Positions 6,945-15,505 of a stretch of 64,000 nucleotides of DNA are shown here, piece after piece. The notes under the pieces are model-generated. The model did not search any database. It was not told the DNA's origin and saw only the letters and a program-made list of their open reading frames with translations. A program made the position numbers and the translations under genes. Source of the stretch: Chryseobacterium pennae (GTDB lineage Bacteria > Bacteroidota > Bacteroidia > Flavobacteriales > Weeksellaceae); NCBI RefSeq assembly GCF_003385515.1, contig NZ_QNVT01000025.1:33849-97848 (forward strand). Direction: 5' to 3'. Position 1 is the stretch's first letter. Every line of letters starts with the position of its first letter.

Positions 6945-9539
6945 ATGAACTTAAACCAATATACTGTAAAATCACAAGAAGCCATCCAGGCAGCACAACA
7001 GGTTGCCATGGAATTCGGTAATCAAAGTATTGAACCTCAACATCTCCTTGAAGGAATCTTTCAGGTAGATGAAAATATATCACCTTTCTTATTAAAAAAG
7101 TCTGAAGCAGATGCCAATTTAGTAAGAGAGCGCAACCGCGAAAATTTAGAAAAGCTTCCAAAAGTACAGGGAGGAAATATTTATCTTTCACAATCAGCAA
7201 ACAAAGTATTGCTGGACGCGCCCAACATCGCTAAAAAAATGGGTGATGAATATGTAACGATTGAGCATTTGTGGCTATCCCTTATTGAAACCAGTTCCGA
7301 AGTTTCTCAAATGTTGAAAGACATGGGTGTAACTAAAAAACTATTGGAAGGAGCCATTAAAGAATTAAGAAAAGGAAGCAAAGCTACTTCTGCAAGTTCA
7401 GAAGAAACTTATCAGTCTTTAAATAAGTATGCTAAAAACTTCAATGAGTTAGCAGCTGAAGGAAAGCTGGATCCGGTAATCGGGCGTGATGAAGAGATCA
7501 GAAGAGTTTTACAGATCCTTTCCAGAAGAACAAAAAACAACCCTATCCTTATTGGAGAACCAGGTGTAGGTAAAACAGCTATTGCCGAAGGGATTGCTCA
7601 CAGAATTATCAGTGGTGATATTCCTGAAAACCTCATGAATAAAACCTTGTATTCATTGGATATGGGAGCATTGATCGCGGGAGCAAAATATAAAGGTGAA
7701 TTTGAAGAGCGTCTGAAATCTGTAGTGAATGAAGTGATCAAATCTGACGGACAGATCATTCTTTTCATTGATGAGATCCATACTTTAGTGGGTGCCGGAG
7801 GCGGTGAAGGGGCTATGGATGCCGCCAATATTCTGAAACCAGCCCTTGCCAGAGGTGAATTAAGAGCAATTGGAGCAACTACCTTGAGTGAATACCAAAA
7901 GTATTTTGAAAAGGATAAAGCCTTAGAAAGACGTTTCCAGAAAGTAATGGTGGAAGAACCGGACACAGAATCTGCGATTTCCATTCTTCGTGGAATTAAA
8001 GATAAATACGAGGCTCACCATAAAGTAAGAATCAAAGATGAAGCAATTATTGCTGCCGTGGAAATGTCTCAAAGATATATTTCAGACCGATTTTTGCCGG
8101 ATAAAGCAATTGACCTTATCGACGAGGCTTCTGCTAAATTAAGAATGGAGATCAACTCCAAACCAGAAGAACTGGATGTTTTAGACAGAAGACTAATGCA
8201 GCTGGAAATTGAATTGGCTGCGATTTCAAGAGAAGGCAATCAAACCAAAATTGACCATTTAAAAGAAGACATTGCTAAAATTTCCGAACAGAGAAACGAG
8301 ATCAATGCCAAATGGCTGAAAGAAAAACAGAAAAGTGAGGATCTTACCCAGATCAAAAAAGATATTGAATCTCTGAAATTAGAGGCTGAAAGAGCTTCCA
8401 GAGCAGGAGATTATGCCAAAGTAGCGGAAATCCAATATGGAAAACTTCGTGAAAAAGAAGATGAATTGGCAAAACTTGAACTCGAAATGCAGAATCATCA
8501 GAATGAACTTATCAAAGAGGAAGTAACTTCTGAAAATATCTCTGAAGTCATTGCAAAATGGACAGGTATTCCTGTAACCAAGTTATTACAGTCTGAAAGA
8601 GATAAATTATTGAATCTGGAAGCAGAACTCCACCACAGGGTTGTGGGCCAGGATGAAGCTATTGAGGCTGTAGCAGATGCGATCAGAAGAAACAGAGCCG
8701 GATTGAGTGATGATAAAAAACCAATTGGATCTTTCTTATTCTTAGGAACCACCGGTGTAGGTAAAACGGAGCTTGCAAAGGCATTAGCTGAGTTCTTATT
8801 TGATGATGAAAACAATATGACCAGAATTGATATGAGTGAATATCAGGAACGTCACAGTGTTTCCAGGTTGGTAGGAGCGCCTCCGGGATATATAGGGTAT
8901 GATGAAGGCGGACAATTGACTGAAGCGGTAAGAAGAAGACCTTATTCAGTAGTGCTTTTAGATGAGATTGAAAAAGCACATCCTGATGTTTTCAACACTT
9001 TACTTCAGGTTTTGGATGATGGTCGTTTAACGGACAACAAAGGACGTGTGGTAAATTTCAAAAATTCAATCATCATTATGACCTCGAATTTAGGTTCTCA
9101 TCTTATTCAGGAGAATTTTGAAACCTTAACCGAGGAGAATCAGGATGAGATTGTGGATAAAACCAAAGATGAAGTTTTTGATCTTTTAAAACAAACATTA
9201 AGGCCTGAATTCCTGAACAGAATTGATGAGATTGTACTGTTCCAACCTTTAAGAAAGAAAGAAATCGGAAAAATCGTTCAGTTTCAGCTGAGAGGATTCA
9301 ATGAAATGTTAGCAAAACGTAACATCATTATGACATTCACTCAGGACGCAGTAGATTATCTGATGGAAAAAGGATATGATCCTGCATTTGGGGCAAGACC
9401 TTTAAAAAGAGTGATCCAGCAGGAGGTATTGAATAAACTGTCTAAAGAAATCCTTGCAGGAAATGTAAACGATGGTGACAGAATAACCCTGGATTATTTT
9501 GTAGAAACAGGCTTGGTATTCAGACCTACTGAACAATAA
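6945..9539 (+). CDS. clpB: ATP-dependent disaggregase ClpB
   Basis: An 864-aa Hsp100 chaperone of full family length. It has an N-terminal Clp_N double repeat (about 1-145), a first AAA+ domain with Walker A GEPGVGKT at 204-211, a long charged middle coiled coil (about 405-530), and a second AAA+ domain with Walker A GTTGVGKT at 601-608 followed by the C-terminal small domain. The middle domain separates it from ClpA and ClpC. It works with DnaK in the cytoplasm to resolve aggregated protein after heat stress. It is a single-gene unit with a hairpin terminator 45 bases downstream. No CIRCE-type inverted repeat is visible upstream. Confidence 0.97.
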   Translation: MNLNQYTVKSQEAIQAAQQVAMEFGNQSIEPQHLLEGIFQVDENISPFLLKKSEADANLVRERNRENLEKLPKVQGGNIYLSQSANKVLLDAPNIAKKMGDEYVTIEHLWLSLIETSSEVSQMLKDMGVTKKLLEGAIKELRKGSKATSASSEETYQSLNKYAKNFNELAAEGKLDPVIGRDEEIRRVLQILSRRTKNNPILIGEPGVGKTAIAEGIAHRIISGDIPENLMNKTLYSLDMGALIAGAKYKGEFEERLKSVVNEVIKSDGQIILFIDEIHTLVGAGGGEGAMDAANILKPALARGELRAIGATTLSEYQKYFEKDKALERRFQKVMVEEPDTESAISILRGIKDKYEAHHKVRIKDEAIIAAVEMSQRYISDRFLPDKAIDLIDEASAKLRMEINSKPEELDVLDRRLMQLEIELAAISREGNQTKIDHLKEDIAKISEQRNEINAKWLKEKQKSEDLTQIKKDIESLKLEAERASRAGDYAKVAEIQYGKLREKEDELAKLELEMQNHQNELIKEEVTSENISEVIAKWTGIPVTKLLQSERDKLLNLEAELHHRVVGQDEAIEAVADAIRRNRAGLSDDKKPIGSFLFLGTTGVGKTELAKALAEFLFDDENNMTRIDMSEYQERHSVSRLVGAPPGYIGYDEGGQLTEAVRRRPYSVVLLDEIEKAHPDVFNTLLQVLDDGRLTDNKGRVVNFKNSIIIMTSNLGSHLIQENFETLTEENQDEIVDKTKDEVFDLLKQTLRPEFLNRIDEIVLFQPLRKKEIGKIVQFQLRGFNEMLAKRNIIMTFTQDAVDYLMEKGYDPAFGARPLKRVIQQEVLNKLSKEILAGNVNDGDRITLDYFVETGLVFRPTEQ

Positions 9540-9583
9540 AAGAATAAAGTAGTTTTTTTCATATACATTAATTTTTGTAGATG

Positions 9584-9609
9584 AGTGCTGTAGAGAAATC
9601 TGCGGCACT
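9584..9609 (+). terminator. stem-loop downstream of clpB
   Basis: AGTGCTGTAGA and TCTGCGGCACT pair over 11 positions (two G-U) around a GAAA tetraloop. Only a weak T-rich stretch follows, so termination may be partial. Confidence 0.6.
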
Positions 9610-9783
9610 TATTTTATATCTCTTGTTTAAGTTTGATTAATGCTAAAAAATAAGATTATTAAACCGGTAAATCCTCACAAACTCCAATCATTAGAATATA
9701 TTTTATTAAAAATTATATCTTTTCAATGTGAAATATAATTACCTTTATCTTTCTAACAAATTAATAACTCAAACAAAATCAGT

Positions 9784-9936
9784 ATGAAAAAGTTAAAAAG
9801 ACAGGAATTAAAGAAAATTGATGGTGGAGTTCTTCCTCCAATGATTGCATGTGACGAATTCTGGAACTGCCCTACAGGGCTTTGCTGTACAGCAGGTCTG
9901 GTTTGCAGGGATCCTAAAAAATATGGTTGCATTTAA
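9784..9936 (+). CDS. double-glycine-leader peptide with cystine-knot-like six-Cys core
   Basis: A 50-aa precursor. The 15-residue leader MKKLKRQELKKIDGG is a class of double-glycine leader recognised by C39-peptidase ABC exporters in Bacteroidota. The predicted 35-residue core has six cysteines at 23, 29, 34, 35, 41 and 49, giving C-X5-C-X4-CC-X5-C-X7-C. That order is the framework of inhibitor cystine knots. Export and cleavage after GG are inferred from the leader; no exporter is encoded in this window. The gene has its own terminator 5 bases after the stop and lies just upstream of a kinase/regulator operon. A bacteriocin or a signalling peptide are both possible. The reading frame, leader and cysteine pattern make it very unlikely to be a chance ORF. 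Confidence 0.8.
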   Translation: MKKLKRQELKKIDGGVLPPMIACDEFWNCPTGLCCTAGLVCRDPKKYGCI

Positions 9937-9940
9937 GTAT

Positions 9941-9963
9941 AAACGGAGAACTTTTCTCCGTTT
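9941..9963 (+). terminator. terminator of the GG-leader peptide gene
   Basis: AAACGGAGAA and TTCTCCGTTT form a 10-bp stem with a 3-nt loop (9 bp with a 5-nt loop), followed by a T-rich stretch. Confidence 0.85.
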
Positions 9964-10073
9964 TGTTCTTTATAACTTTTTATTTGTATTTTTTTTGAAT
10001 CATACAACCCGTAAAAACACGGTAAAAATAACAGTATAATTCCCTATTTCCTATTCTGTTTTCTATGATTTTT

Positions 10074-10091
10074 TTTGCGAAATTTGCGAAA
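10074..10091 (+). repeat. tandem 9-bp repeat upstream of the kinase operon
   Basis: TTTGCGAAA occurs twice in direct succession, about 30 bases before the ATG of the first operon gene. It may be part of the promoter region or a regulator site; nothing in the sequence proves this. Confidence 0.35.
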
Positions 10092-10120
10092 ATAAGGATA
10101 CCCTACTATAAAACTAAGTT

Positions 10121-10642
10121 ATGAAAACAGAATCTACTAATGAGCACAATTCTTCGGGATCAGGAGTAATGTCAAATGATCTGATTAAAGCTCTTATCGA
10201 CAACTACCGTCAAAACCAGATGAATGCTATTAATGAAGCTATGGGGATCGATGATGCCCATTCTATATGGTTTGATCTTCCTAAGCTGAAAGATTTTATC
10301 AGTCTGATAGAGCAGGAAGCCAGGGCTGTAAATCCTGAGTGTACACAGGAAGATCTGGGAATCAGATTTTATTATGCCGCTTATCCAAAAATTGAAGACT
10401 GGGAGATTATGGACAGCCACCCTGTCCCGCAGGAATATTCTGAAAGACATACTTTGGTTCTGATCCCAACGATGAAAAGAGAAAATACTGAGGGAGAATC
10501 GCTTCACTATGATTTTAATTCTCTGCACAACGAAGGAAAATCTGTTGCTTTAAATGCACGTAAAAGCACCAAACCAAGTAATCTTGGTGAAAATAGTGGA
10601 ACGCTTATTCCACCATCACCCTCGATCAATGAATCTTATTAA
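10121..10642 (+). CDS. protein of unknown function, first gene of the kinase operon
   Basis: A 173-aa soluble protein with no signal peptide or membrane segment. A Ser/Asn-rich N terminus precedes a folded-looking middle (about residues 18-118: LIKALIDNYRQNQ, WFDLPKLKDFI, GIRFYYAAYP, TLVLIPT), and the tail is rich in Pro, Ser and Asn. I do not recognise the family. It is followed 26 bases later by a membrane protein gene and then by overlapping histidine kinase and response regulator genes, so it is probably part of the same signalling operon. The alternating hydrophobic strands in the middle suggest a small alpha/beta domain, but no function can be assigned. Confidence 0.75.
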   Translation: MKTESTNEHNSSGSGVMSNDLIKALIDNYRQNQMNAINEAMGIDDAHSIWFDLPKLKDFISLIEQEARAVNPECTQEDLGIRFYYAAYPKIEDWEIMDSHPVPQEYSERHTLVLIPTMKRENTEGESLHYDFNSLHNEGKSVALNARKSTKPSNLGENSGTLIPPSPSINESY

Positions 10643-10668
10643 TTACCATTCATATTCTTAAACACAGT

Positions 10669-11316
10669 ATGACTGAGATACAAAAAATTTTTGCATCATT
10701 CATGTATGTGGGGGAAGGCATTGCAGCTTTAGTCTCTCTGATTTATTACAATCGTGTAAAAAAACAACACTGGAAATATCTGGCCATCTATCTCGTTCTT
10801 ATTTTCCTCTGCGAATCAGCTGTAAAATGGGGAGAAAAACCACTTAAAATAGACCGGATATATTTTTACAACTACTTTGTGATTCCATTGCAGTTTATAT
10901 TTTTTTATTGGCTGTATGCAAAAAAATCTCTGAAGAAAGTAAAACTGTTCTATATTATGACGGGAGCATATCTTTTAACATATCTTCTCAAGGCTCTTTT
11001 TTTTCCGGAAAAGAAAGTTATCTTTTCTTTCAATTATAATATAGGCTGTCTTTTCTTAATGGCTCTTGTCATCATGGAGTATTATAAACAGGTTAACTCA
11101 TCTGACATTCTCAATTTCAGTAAAAATAAAATGTTTTATATTAATCTGGGAATAACACTTTTTTATATTGCCAATCAGCCATTTATGGCATTTAACTCTC
11201 TCCTGTGGAAATATATAGAAATCTGGGATATTTATTTTATATATTTCCAGGTGTCAGGAGCAGTTATGTATATTTTATTTGCAAGTTCATTCATATGGGG
11301 AAAACAGAGCTCTTAA
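10669..11316 (+). CDS. multi-pass membrane protein encoded with a histidine kinase
   Basis: A 215-aa integral membrane protein with about six hydrophobic helices and short charged loops (for example NRVKKQHWK and KKSLKKVK). No enzyme motif is visible. Its last 22 bases overlap the start of the histidine kinase gene, which implies tight co-expression and suggests that it acts as a partner or sensor for that kinase, which lacks a sensing domain of its own. This is inference from gene order. I do not recognise a named family. Confidence 0.8.
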   Translation: MTEIQKIFASFMYVGEGIAALVSLIYYNRVKKQHWKYLAIYLVLIFLCESAVKWGEKPLKIDRIYFYNYFVIPLQFIFFYWLYAKKSLKKVKLFYIMTGAYLLTYLLKALFFPEKKVIFSFNYNIGCLFLMALVIMEYYKQVNSSDILNFSKNKMFYINLGITLFYIANQPFMAFNSLLWKYIEIWDIYFIYFQVSGAVMYILFASSFIWGKQSS

Positions 11317-12080
11317 TAACTTTTATTTCATTCAACATCTTTTTTTTGATGTTTGTAGTTGCCATATTTATCTATATCCGGAATTACAGACAGCGAAAAA
11401 AAGAATATTTGAATGAAATTGAAATGAAAAATGAAATTCACCAGCGAGAGCTTCTGTCTACTCAGCTGGAAATCCAGCAGGCCACCATGCAGCAGATCGG
11501 GCGCGAACTTCATGATAATATCGGACAAAAACTGACTTTAGTGAGTTTATATGTACAACAGATGCTTTATGAGAACAAGGTTCCGGAAGCCAGTGAAAGA
11601 ATTGACCAGGTTTCACAAATTATCAATCAGCCTCTACAGGACCTCCGCAGCCTTTCAAAAACTCTTACAGATGATAATATCAGCCAAAAGGAAATCGTGA
11701 CGTTAATTCAGGAAGAGGTTGACAATACCAATTCACTCAAGAAATGTCTGATCAGTTTTGAACATAATTTTGACCAGCTGGATCTGGGTTTTGTGCATAA
11801 AAACCTTTTATTGAGAATCACTCAGGAATTTATTCAAAACAGTATAAAACACTCTCACTGCAAAAATATATTCATCAGTCTGAATACCTCAGAGAACATA
11901 CTTTGGGAGCTCACCATCCGTGATGACGGAGTCGGATTTGATACCAACCAGACAAAATCTAACGGAATAGGTCTCACCAATATGAAAAACAGAGCGGAAA
12001 TCATCGGTGCCGACTTCCTTCTTGAAAGTGAAGAAAATATAGGTACCCAACTCAATATCATTTTAAAAAAACAGCCATGA
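11295..12080 (+). CDS. DesK/NarL-type sensor histidine kinase
   Basis: A 261-aa kinase from the ATG at 11295. A longer frame from 11205 would run through the upstream gene and its first residues are not a credible signal. One membrane helix (about residues 5-24) is followed by a coiled coil, a HisKA_3 dimerisation domain with the phosphorylated His73 in RELHDNIGQ, and a HATPase domain with N-box QEFIQNSIKHS, DDGVGFD and NGIGLTNM. It has no periplasmic or PAS sensor domain, so the neighbouring membrane protein probably supplies the input. Its stop overlaps the response regulator start by four bases (ATGA). Confidence 0.93.
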   Translation: MGKTELLITFISFNIFFLMFVVAIFIYIRNYRQRKKEYLNEIEMKNEIHQRELLSTQLEIQQATMQQIGRELHDNIGQKLTLVSLYVQQMLYENKVPEASERIDQVSQIINQPLQDLRSLSKTLTDDNISQKEIVTLIQEEVDNTNSLKKCLISFEHNFDQLDLGFVHKNLLLRITQEFIQNSIKHSHCKNIFISLNTSENILWELTIRDDGVGFDTNQTKSNGIGLTNMKNRAEIIGADFLLESEENIGTQLNIILKKQP

Positions 12081-12718
12081 AAAAAACAATTGTAATTGTT
12101 GACGATCATATACTTATTGCCAAAGCCCTGGAAGGAATTATCGGTAACTTCGGTGAGTTTGAAGTCATCTATGTCTGCGAAAGCGGTAAAGATCTGATTC
12201 AAAAATTTGAAGAAGGAAATGCAATTCCGGATATCATTCTCATGGATGTGAGTATGCCCATTATGGATGGTTTTGAAACCGCTGCCTGGGTTTCCAAAAA
12301 TTATCCGGATATCAAAGTAATGGCACTCAGTATGCAGGGCGATGACAATAGTGTGATCAAAATGATTAAAAATGGAGCTAAGGGATATCTTTTAAAAAAC
12401 ACCCATCCAAAAGACCTGGAAACAGCACTTACAAGATTAAATAACGACGGTTTTTTTTACCCTGAATGGGCTTCTAAGATCATATTCTCGAACCTCAACA
12501 AAGCTAATGAAGCAGAAATAGTCATAAAAATTTCTGAGCGGGAAAAGGAATTCCTGAAATATACAGTCACTGAGCTAAGTTATAAAGAGATAGCAGATAG
12601 AATGTGCTGCAGTCCCAGAACAGTTGAGAGTTATCGAGACCAATTATGTGAAAAGCTGGATTTAAAAACCCGTGTCGGACTGGCCGTTTTTGCCATTAAA
12701 AATGGCTTTGCCAACTAA
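12077..12718 (+). CDS. LuxR/NarL-family response regulator
   Basis: A 213-aa regulator. The receiver domain has acidic residues D9 and D10, phosphoacceptor D57 (LMDVSMP), S85 and K107. The C-terminal LuxR-type helix-turn-helix (about 150-200) contains ISEREKEFLKY, ELSYKEIADRM and SPRTVESYRDQL. It is the cognate partner of the overlapping kinase gene. Targets are not known. The two secreted metalloprotease genes directly downstream, and the GG-leader peptide gene upstream, are plausible candidates by proximity only. A hairpin terminator ends the operon. Confidence 0.94.
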   Translation: MKKTIVIVDDHILIAKALEGIIGNFGEFEVIYVCESGKDLIQKFEEGNAIPDIILMDVSMPIMDGFETAAWVSKNYPDIKVMALSMQGDDNSVIKMIKNGAKGYLLKNTHPKDLETALTRLNNDGFFYPEWASKIIFSNLNKANEAEIVIKISEREKEFLKYTVTELSYKEIADRMCCSPRTVESYRDQLCEKLDLKTRVGLAVFAIKNGFAN

Positions 12719-12728
12719 TAGTAATATT

Positions 12729-12768
12729 AAAAAAATTCTATAAAAATAATTCGTTATAGAATTTTTTT
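12729..12768 (+). terminator. terminator of the kinase/regulator operon
   Basis: AAATTCTATAA and TTATAGAATTT form an AT-rich stem followed by a run of seven T. Confidence 0.8.
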
Positions 12769-12781
12769 ATTTCACTCAACC

Positions 12782-12950
12782 CACTTAATTGTGAAATATA
12801 TCAAATATATTCAATTTTAATTAAAATTCAATATAATGCTATTTTAAATAAACAATACATAATTAAAATAACTATTAAGTGAGAATAATTTAAATAAAAT
12901 GCAGAATAATTTGCATATCAATTTCAAATAATATAATTTCACATTCTCAA
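12782..12950 (+). promoter_or_regulatory. upstream region shared with the second M43 gene
   Basis: Two blocks recur upstream of the downstream paralogue: CACTTAATTGTGAAATATA (12782-12800) and a 40-base block beginning TTGCATATCAATTTC (12911-12950), which differs from its copy at only four positions. The second block probably holds the promoter, because a TTG is followed about 18 bases later by an AT-rich TATAATTTC. Confidence 0.5.
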
Positions 12951-12964
12951 AATTTAAAAGCGAT

Positions 12965-13984
12965 ATGAAAAAATTATTATTTGGAGCTCTTGCTCTGGGA
13001 TTAATGACTGCCTGTAATAATGACAGCGTAAACAACCAAAATGAAACACCAATGAATTCAGAAGCTTCTTCTCCTTTCAGTGCTACACAAAGAAATTGTC
13101 CTTCAGAAGAAATGAGAAATGAAGCCTTAAAAAACAATCCGGCATTAAGACAAAAAGTTGCTGATTTTGAAGCTAATGCGACAAATTTTTCCAAAAACAT
13201 GGCTATGGGAAAAGTTCTAGCAGACGGAACTGTTGAGATCCCTGTAGTGGTGAATATATTATACAGCACAACTGCTGAGAACGTATCAGATACAAGAATT
13301 GCAGAGCAGATTGCCGTATTAAATGCTGATTATGGTGGAACAAACACTGATGTTTCAAAAATACCTACAGAGTTTCAAGGAGTAAAAGCAGGTGATGTAA
13401 AGGTAAGATTCAAACTAGTGAATACAGTTAGAAAATCGACTACAAAATCATCATGGGGCACAACAGATGTTAACAACAATACAATGAAGAAAGCATCTAC
13501 AGGAGGAATTGATGCTACAAATACCACAAACAACTTCAATATTTGGGTAGTGGGACGTATGCCTAATACTAGAGGAGATATCCTTGGTTACTCATCATGG
13601 CCTGAAGATTCTGGTACATGGAAAGATGGTATCGTAATAGCAGCTCCATTTTTTGGTAAAACCGGAACATCTGCTAATTTTAACTTAGGAAGAACAGCTA
13701 CTCACGAAGTTGGTCACTATATGGGACTTAGACATATCTGGGGAGATACAACATGTGGAGATGACCTTATTGCAGATACTCCTACCCAAACAACTTCTAA
13801 TACTGGCAACCCAACTTATCCGCTTTACAATACATGCTATGGCGTGAAGAGATCTGTAATGTTTATGAATTATATGGATTACTCTAATGACAAATCATTA
13901 TATATGTTTACTGCAGGGCAAAAAACAAAAATGCAATCTGTAGTAGCAGCTAATGGATTAAGAGCTGGATTAAGAGTTAATTAA
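12965..13984 (+). CDS. secreted M43 (pappalysin-like) zinc metalloprotease lipoprotein 1
   Basis: A 339-aa metzincin-type protease. The lipoprotein signal ends at LMTAC with Cys17, so it should be lipidated. A variable N-terminal region (about 18-85) with Cys45 could be a pro-segment. The catalytic domain holds the zinc motif HEVGHYMGLRH at 247-257 and the Met-turn at Met304 in MNYMDYS, with conserved cysteines at 264 and 291. It should cleave proteins at the cell surface or outside. It has its own terminator. The following gene is a tandem duplicate with the same length and a very similar start and promoter region. Confidence 0.9.
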   Translation: MKKLLFGALALGLMTACNNDSVNNQNETPMNSEASSPFSATQRNCPSEEMRNEALKNNPALRQKVADFEANATNFSKNMAMGKVLADGTVEIPVVVNILYSTTAENVSDTRIAEQIAVLNADYGGTNTDVSKIPTEFQGVKAGDVKVRFKLVNTVRKSTTKSSWGTTDVNNNTMKKASTGGIDATNTTNNFNIWVVGRMPNTRGDILGYSSWPEDSGTWKDGIVIAAPFFGKTGTSANFNLGRTATHEVGHYMGLRHIWGDTTCGDDLIADTPTQTTSNTGNPTYPLYNTCYGVKRSVMFMNYMDYSNDKSLYMFTAGQKTKMQSVVAANGLRAGLRVN

Positions 13985-14006
13985 AAATCCATTTTTTAAA
14001 AATTTT

Positions 14007-14037
14007 TAAAAACTATCTCAAATTGAGATAGTTTTTT
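14007..14037 (+). terminator. terminator of M43 protease 1
   Basis: AAACTATCTCAA and TTGAGATAGTTT form a stem with almost no loop, followed by eight T. Confidence 0.85.
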
Positions 14038-14186
14038 TTATTTCCCCCACATCAAAACCATACACTAAGAAGAATAAGATAAATCAATAATTACAACTCT
14101 CATTTAAAGCTATTTTATTGATTAATTCATTGCGAAAAATATTCTATAAATAACCAAAAAATATAATTTATTTTCATTTAAAAATA

Positions 14187-14355
14187 CACTTAAAAGTGAA
14201 ATATAAAACAATAATCAATAATTGATTAAAATACAAAACAAACGTAATTATATTGAAATATATTCAATTAAAACATGAATAAAATAAACATTTATTAAGA
14301 ATTTAGACAAAAAACTTGCATATTAATTTTAAATAATATAATTTCATACTCTCAA
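14187..14355 (+). promoter_or_regulatory. upstream region of M43 protease 2, copy of the one upstream of protease 1
   Basis: The 391-base gap between the two protease genes contains a terminator, CACTTAAAAGTGAAATATA (14187-14205) and the 40-base block starting TTGCATATTAATTTTAAATA (14316-14355). Both blocks match the region upstream of protease 1 at similar distances from the ATG. No other feature is seen in the gap. Confidence 0.5.
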
Positions 14356-14375
14356 CCACATTATATTATAACGAT

Positions 14376-15395
14376 ATGAAAAAACTCTTTTTAGGAGCTC
14401 TAATTCTGAGCTTTATGTCAGCCTGTAATAATGACAGCATTACCAATCAAAATGAATCCTCAATGAATTCAGAAGCTTCTCCTACTGCATCAACTGCTAC
14501 CCAGAGAAAATGTCCGTCTGAAGAAATAAGACAAGCAATGCTTCTGAAAAATCCGGCACTCCAACAAAAAATGGCCGAGATTGAGTTCAGTACTGAAAAA
14601 TTTGCAGAAAAACTTAAATTAGGAAAAGTACTTGCAGACGGAACTGTTGAGATCCCAGTTGTTTTTAATGTTATCTACAATACTTCTACTCAAAACGTTT
14701 CTGATGCAAGAATTGCAGAACAAATTGCTGTACTCAATGCTGATTATGGTGCCACCAATTCCGACATTAATAAAATTCCTTCTGCATTTCAACCTTCAGC
14801 AGCAGGAGATGTAAAAATCCGTTTCAAACTAGTAGCAACCAACCGCAAGCAAAGCTCAAAAACTGGCTGGAGATCTGATCTAGAAGAGATGAAAAAAGCG
14901 ACTACTGGAGGTATTAATGCTACTGATGTGAATAAAAATATGAATATCTGGGTTGTCAATTCAATTCTTGATGAAAACAGCCAGCCCGGAACTCTAGGCT
15001 ATGCTTATTATCCGGAACATGCAGGACAATGGTATGATGGTCTTGTAATAGGATATCAGTATATAGGAAAAACCGGAGCCTCTGCACCATTCAACTTAGG
15101 AAGAACAGTAACGCATGAGGTAGGACATTATCTAAACCTTCCACATCTTTGGGGATCATCTAATGCAGGATGCCAGACAGATTATTCTAATGACACACCA
15201 ACCTCTCCTGGTCCTAACTACGGAAATCCAACATATCCTTTAAATAGAGTTTGTGGAGGAGTAAGCCGTTCTCAAATGTTCATGAACTATATGGATTATG
15301 TAGATGACAAATCTATGGTTATGTTCTCTGCGAATCAAAAAACAAGAATGCAGGCTGTAGTATCAGCATCCGGACCAAGATCTGGGTTAAGATAG
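14376..15395 (+). CDS. secreted M43 (pappalysin-like) zinc metalloprotease lipoprotein 2
   Basis: A 339-aa paralogue of the preceding gene, clearly similar along its whole length, including the lipobox (SFMSAC), the KVLADGTVEIPV segment and the C-terminal Met-turn MNYMDYV. Its zinc motif reads HEVGHYLNLPH, so the glycine of the usual HExxHxxGxxH is replaced by Asn. Asn is a known alternative in metzincins, so activity is still likely. The loop after the motif has a different cysteine position. The two genes probably arose by tandem duplication including the promoter, followed by divergence in substrate range. Confidence 0.9.
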   Translation: MKKLFLGALILSFMSACNNDSITNQNESSMNSEASPTASTATQRKCPSEEIRQAMLLKNPALQQKMAEIEFSTEKFAEKLKLGKVLADGTVEIPVVFNVIYNTSTQNVSDARIAEQIAVLNADYGATNSDINKIPSAFQPSAAGDVKIRFKLVATNRKQSSKTGWRSDLEEMKKATTGGINATDVNKNMNIWVVNSILDENSQPGTLGYAYYPEHAGQWYDGLVIGYQYIGKTGASAPFNLGRTVTHEVGHYLNLPHLWGSSNAGCQTDYSNDTPTSPGPNYGNPTYPLNRVCGGVSRSQMFMNYMDYVDDKSMVMFSANQKTRMQAVVSASGPRSGLR

Positions 15396-15434
15396 TCAAC
15401 AACACCACTTACTATATTATAAAATTATTAAAAT

Positions 15435-15470
15435 AGTCTATCTCAATTTTTGGGATAGACTTTTTTTTTT
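15435..15470 (+). terminator. terminator of M43 protease 2
   Basis: AGTCTATCTC and GGGATAGACT form a 10-bp stem (one G-U) followed by ten T. Confidence 0.9.
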
Positions 15471-15505
15471 ATTTTTACCCGATTTAAAATTTCACAGTCA
15501 CAAGG

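Noticed and set aside
7598..8815. Long minus-strand frames opposite clpB
   Set aside because: They are antisense to conserved AAA+ coding sequence and show no protein-like features.
12844..13269. A 141-codon minus-strand frame before and into the first M43 gene
   Set aside because: It overlaps the promoter region and the lipoprotein signal of a clear gene and has no recognisable content.
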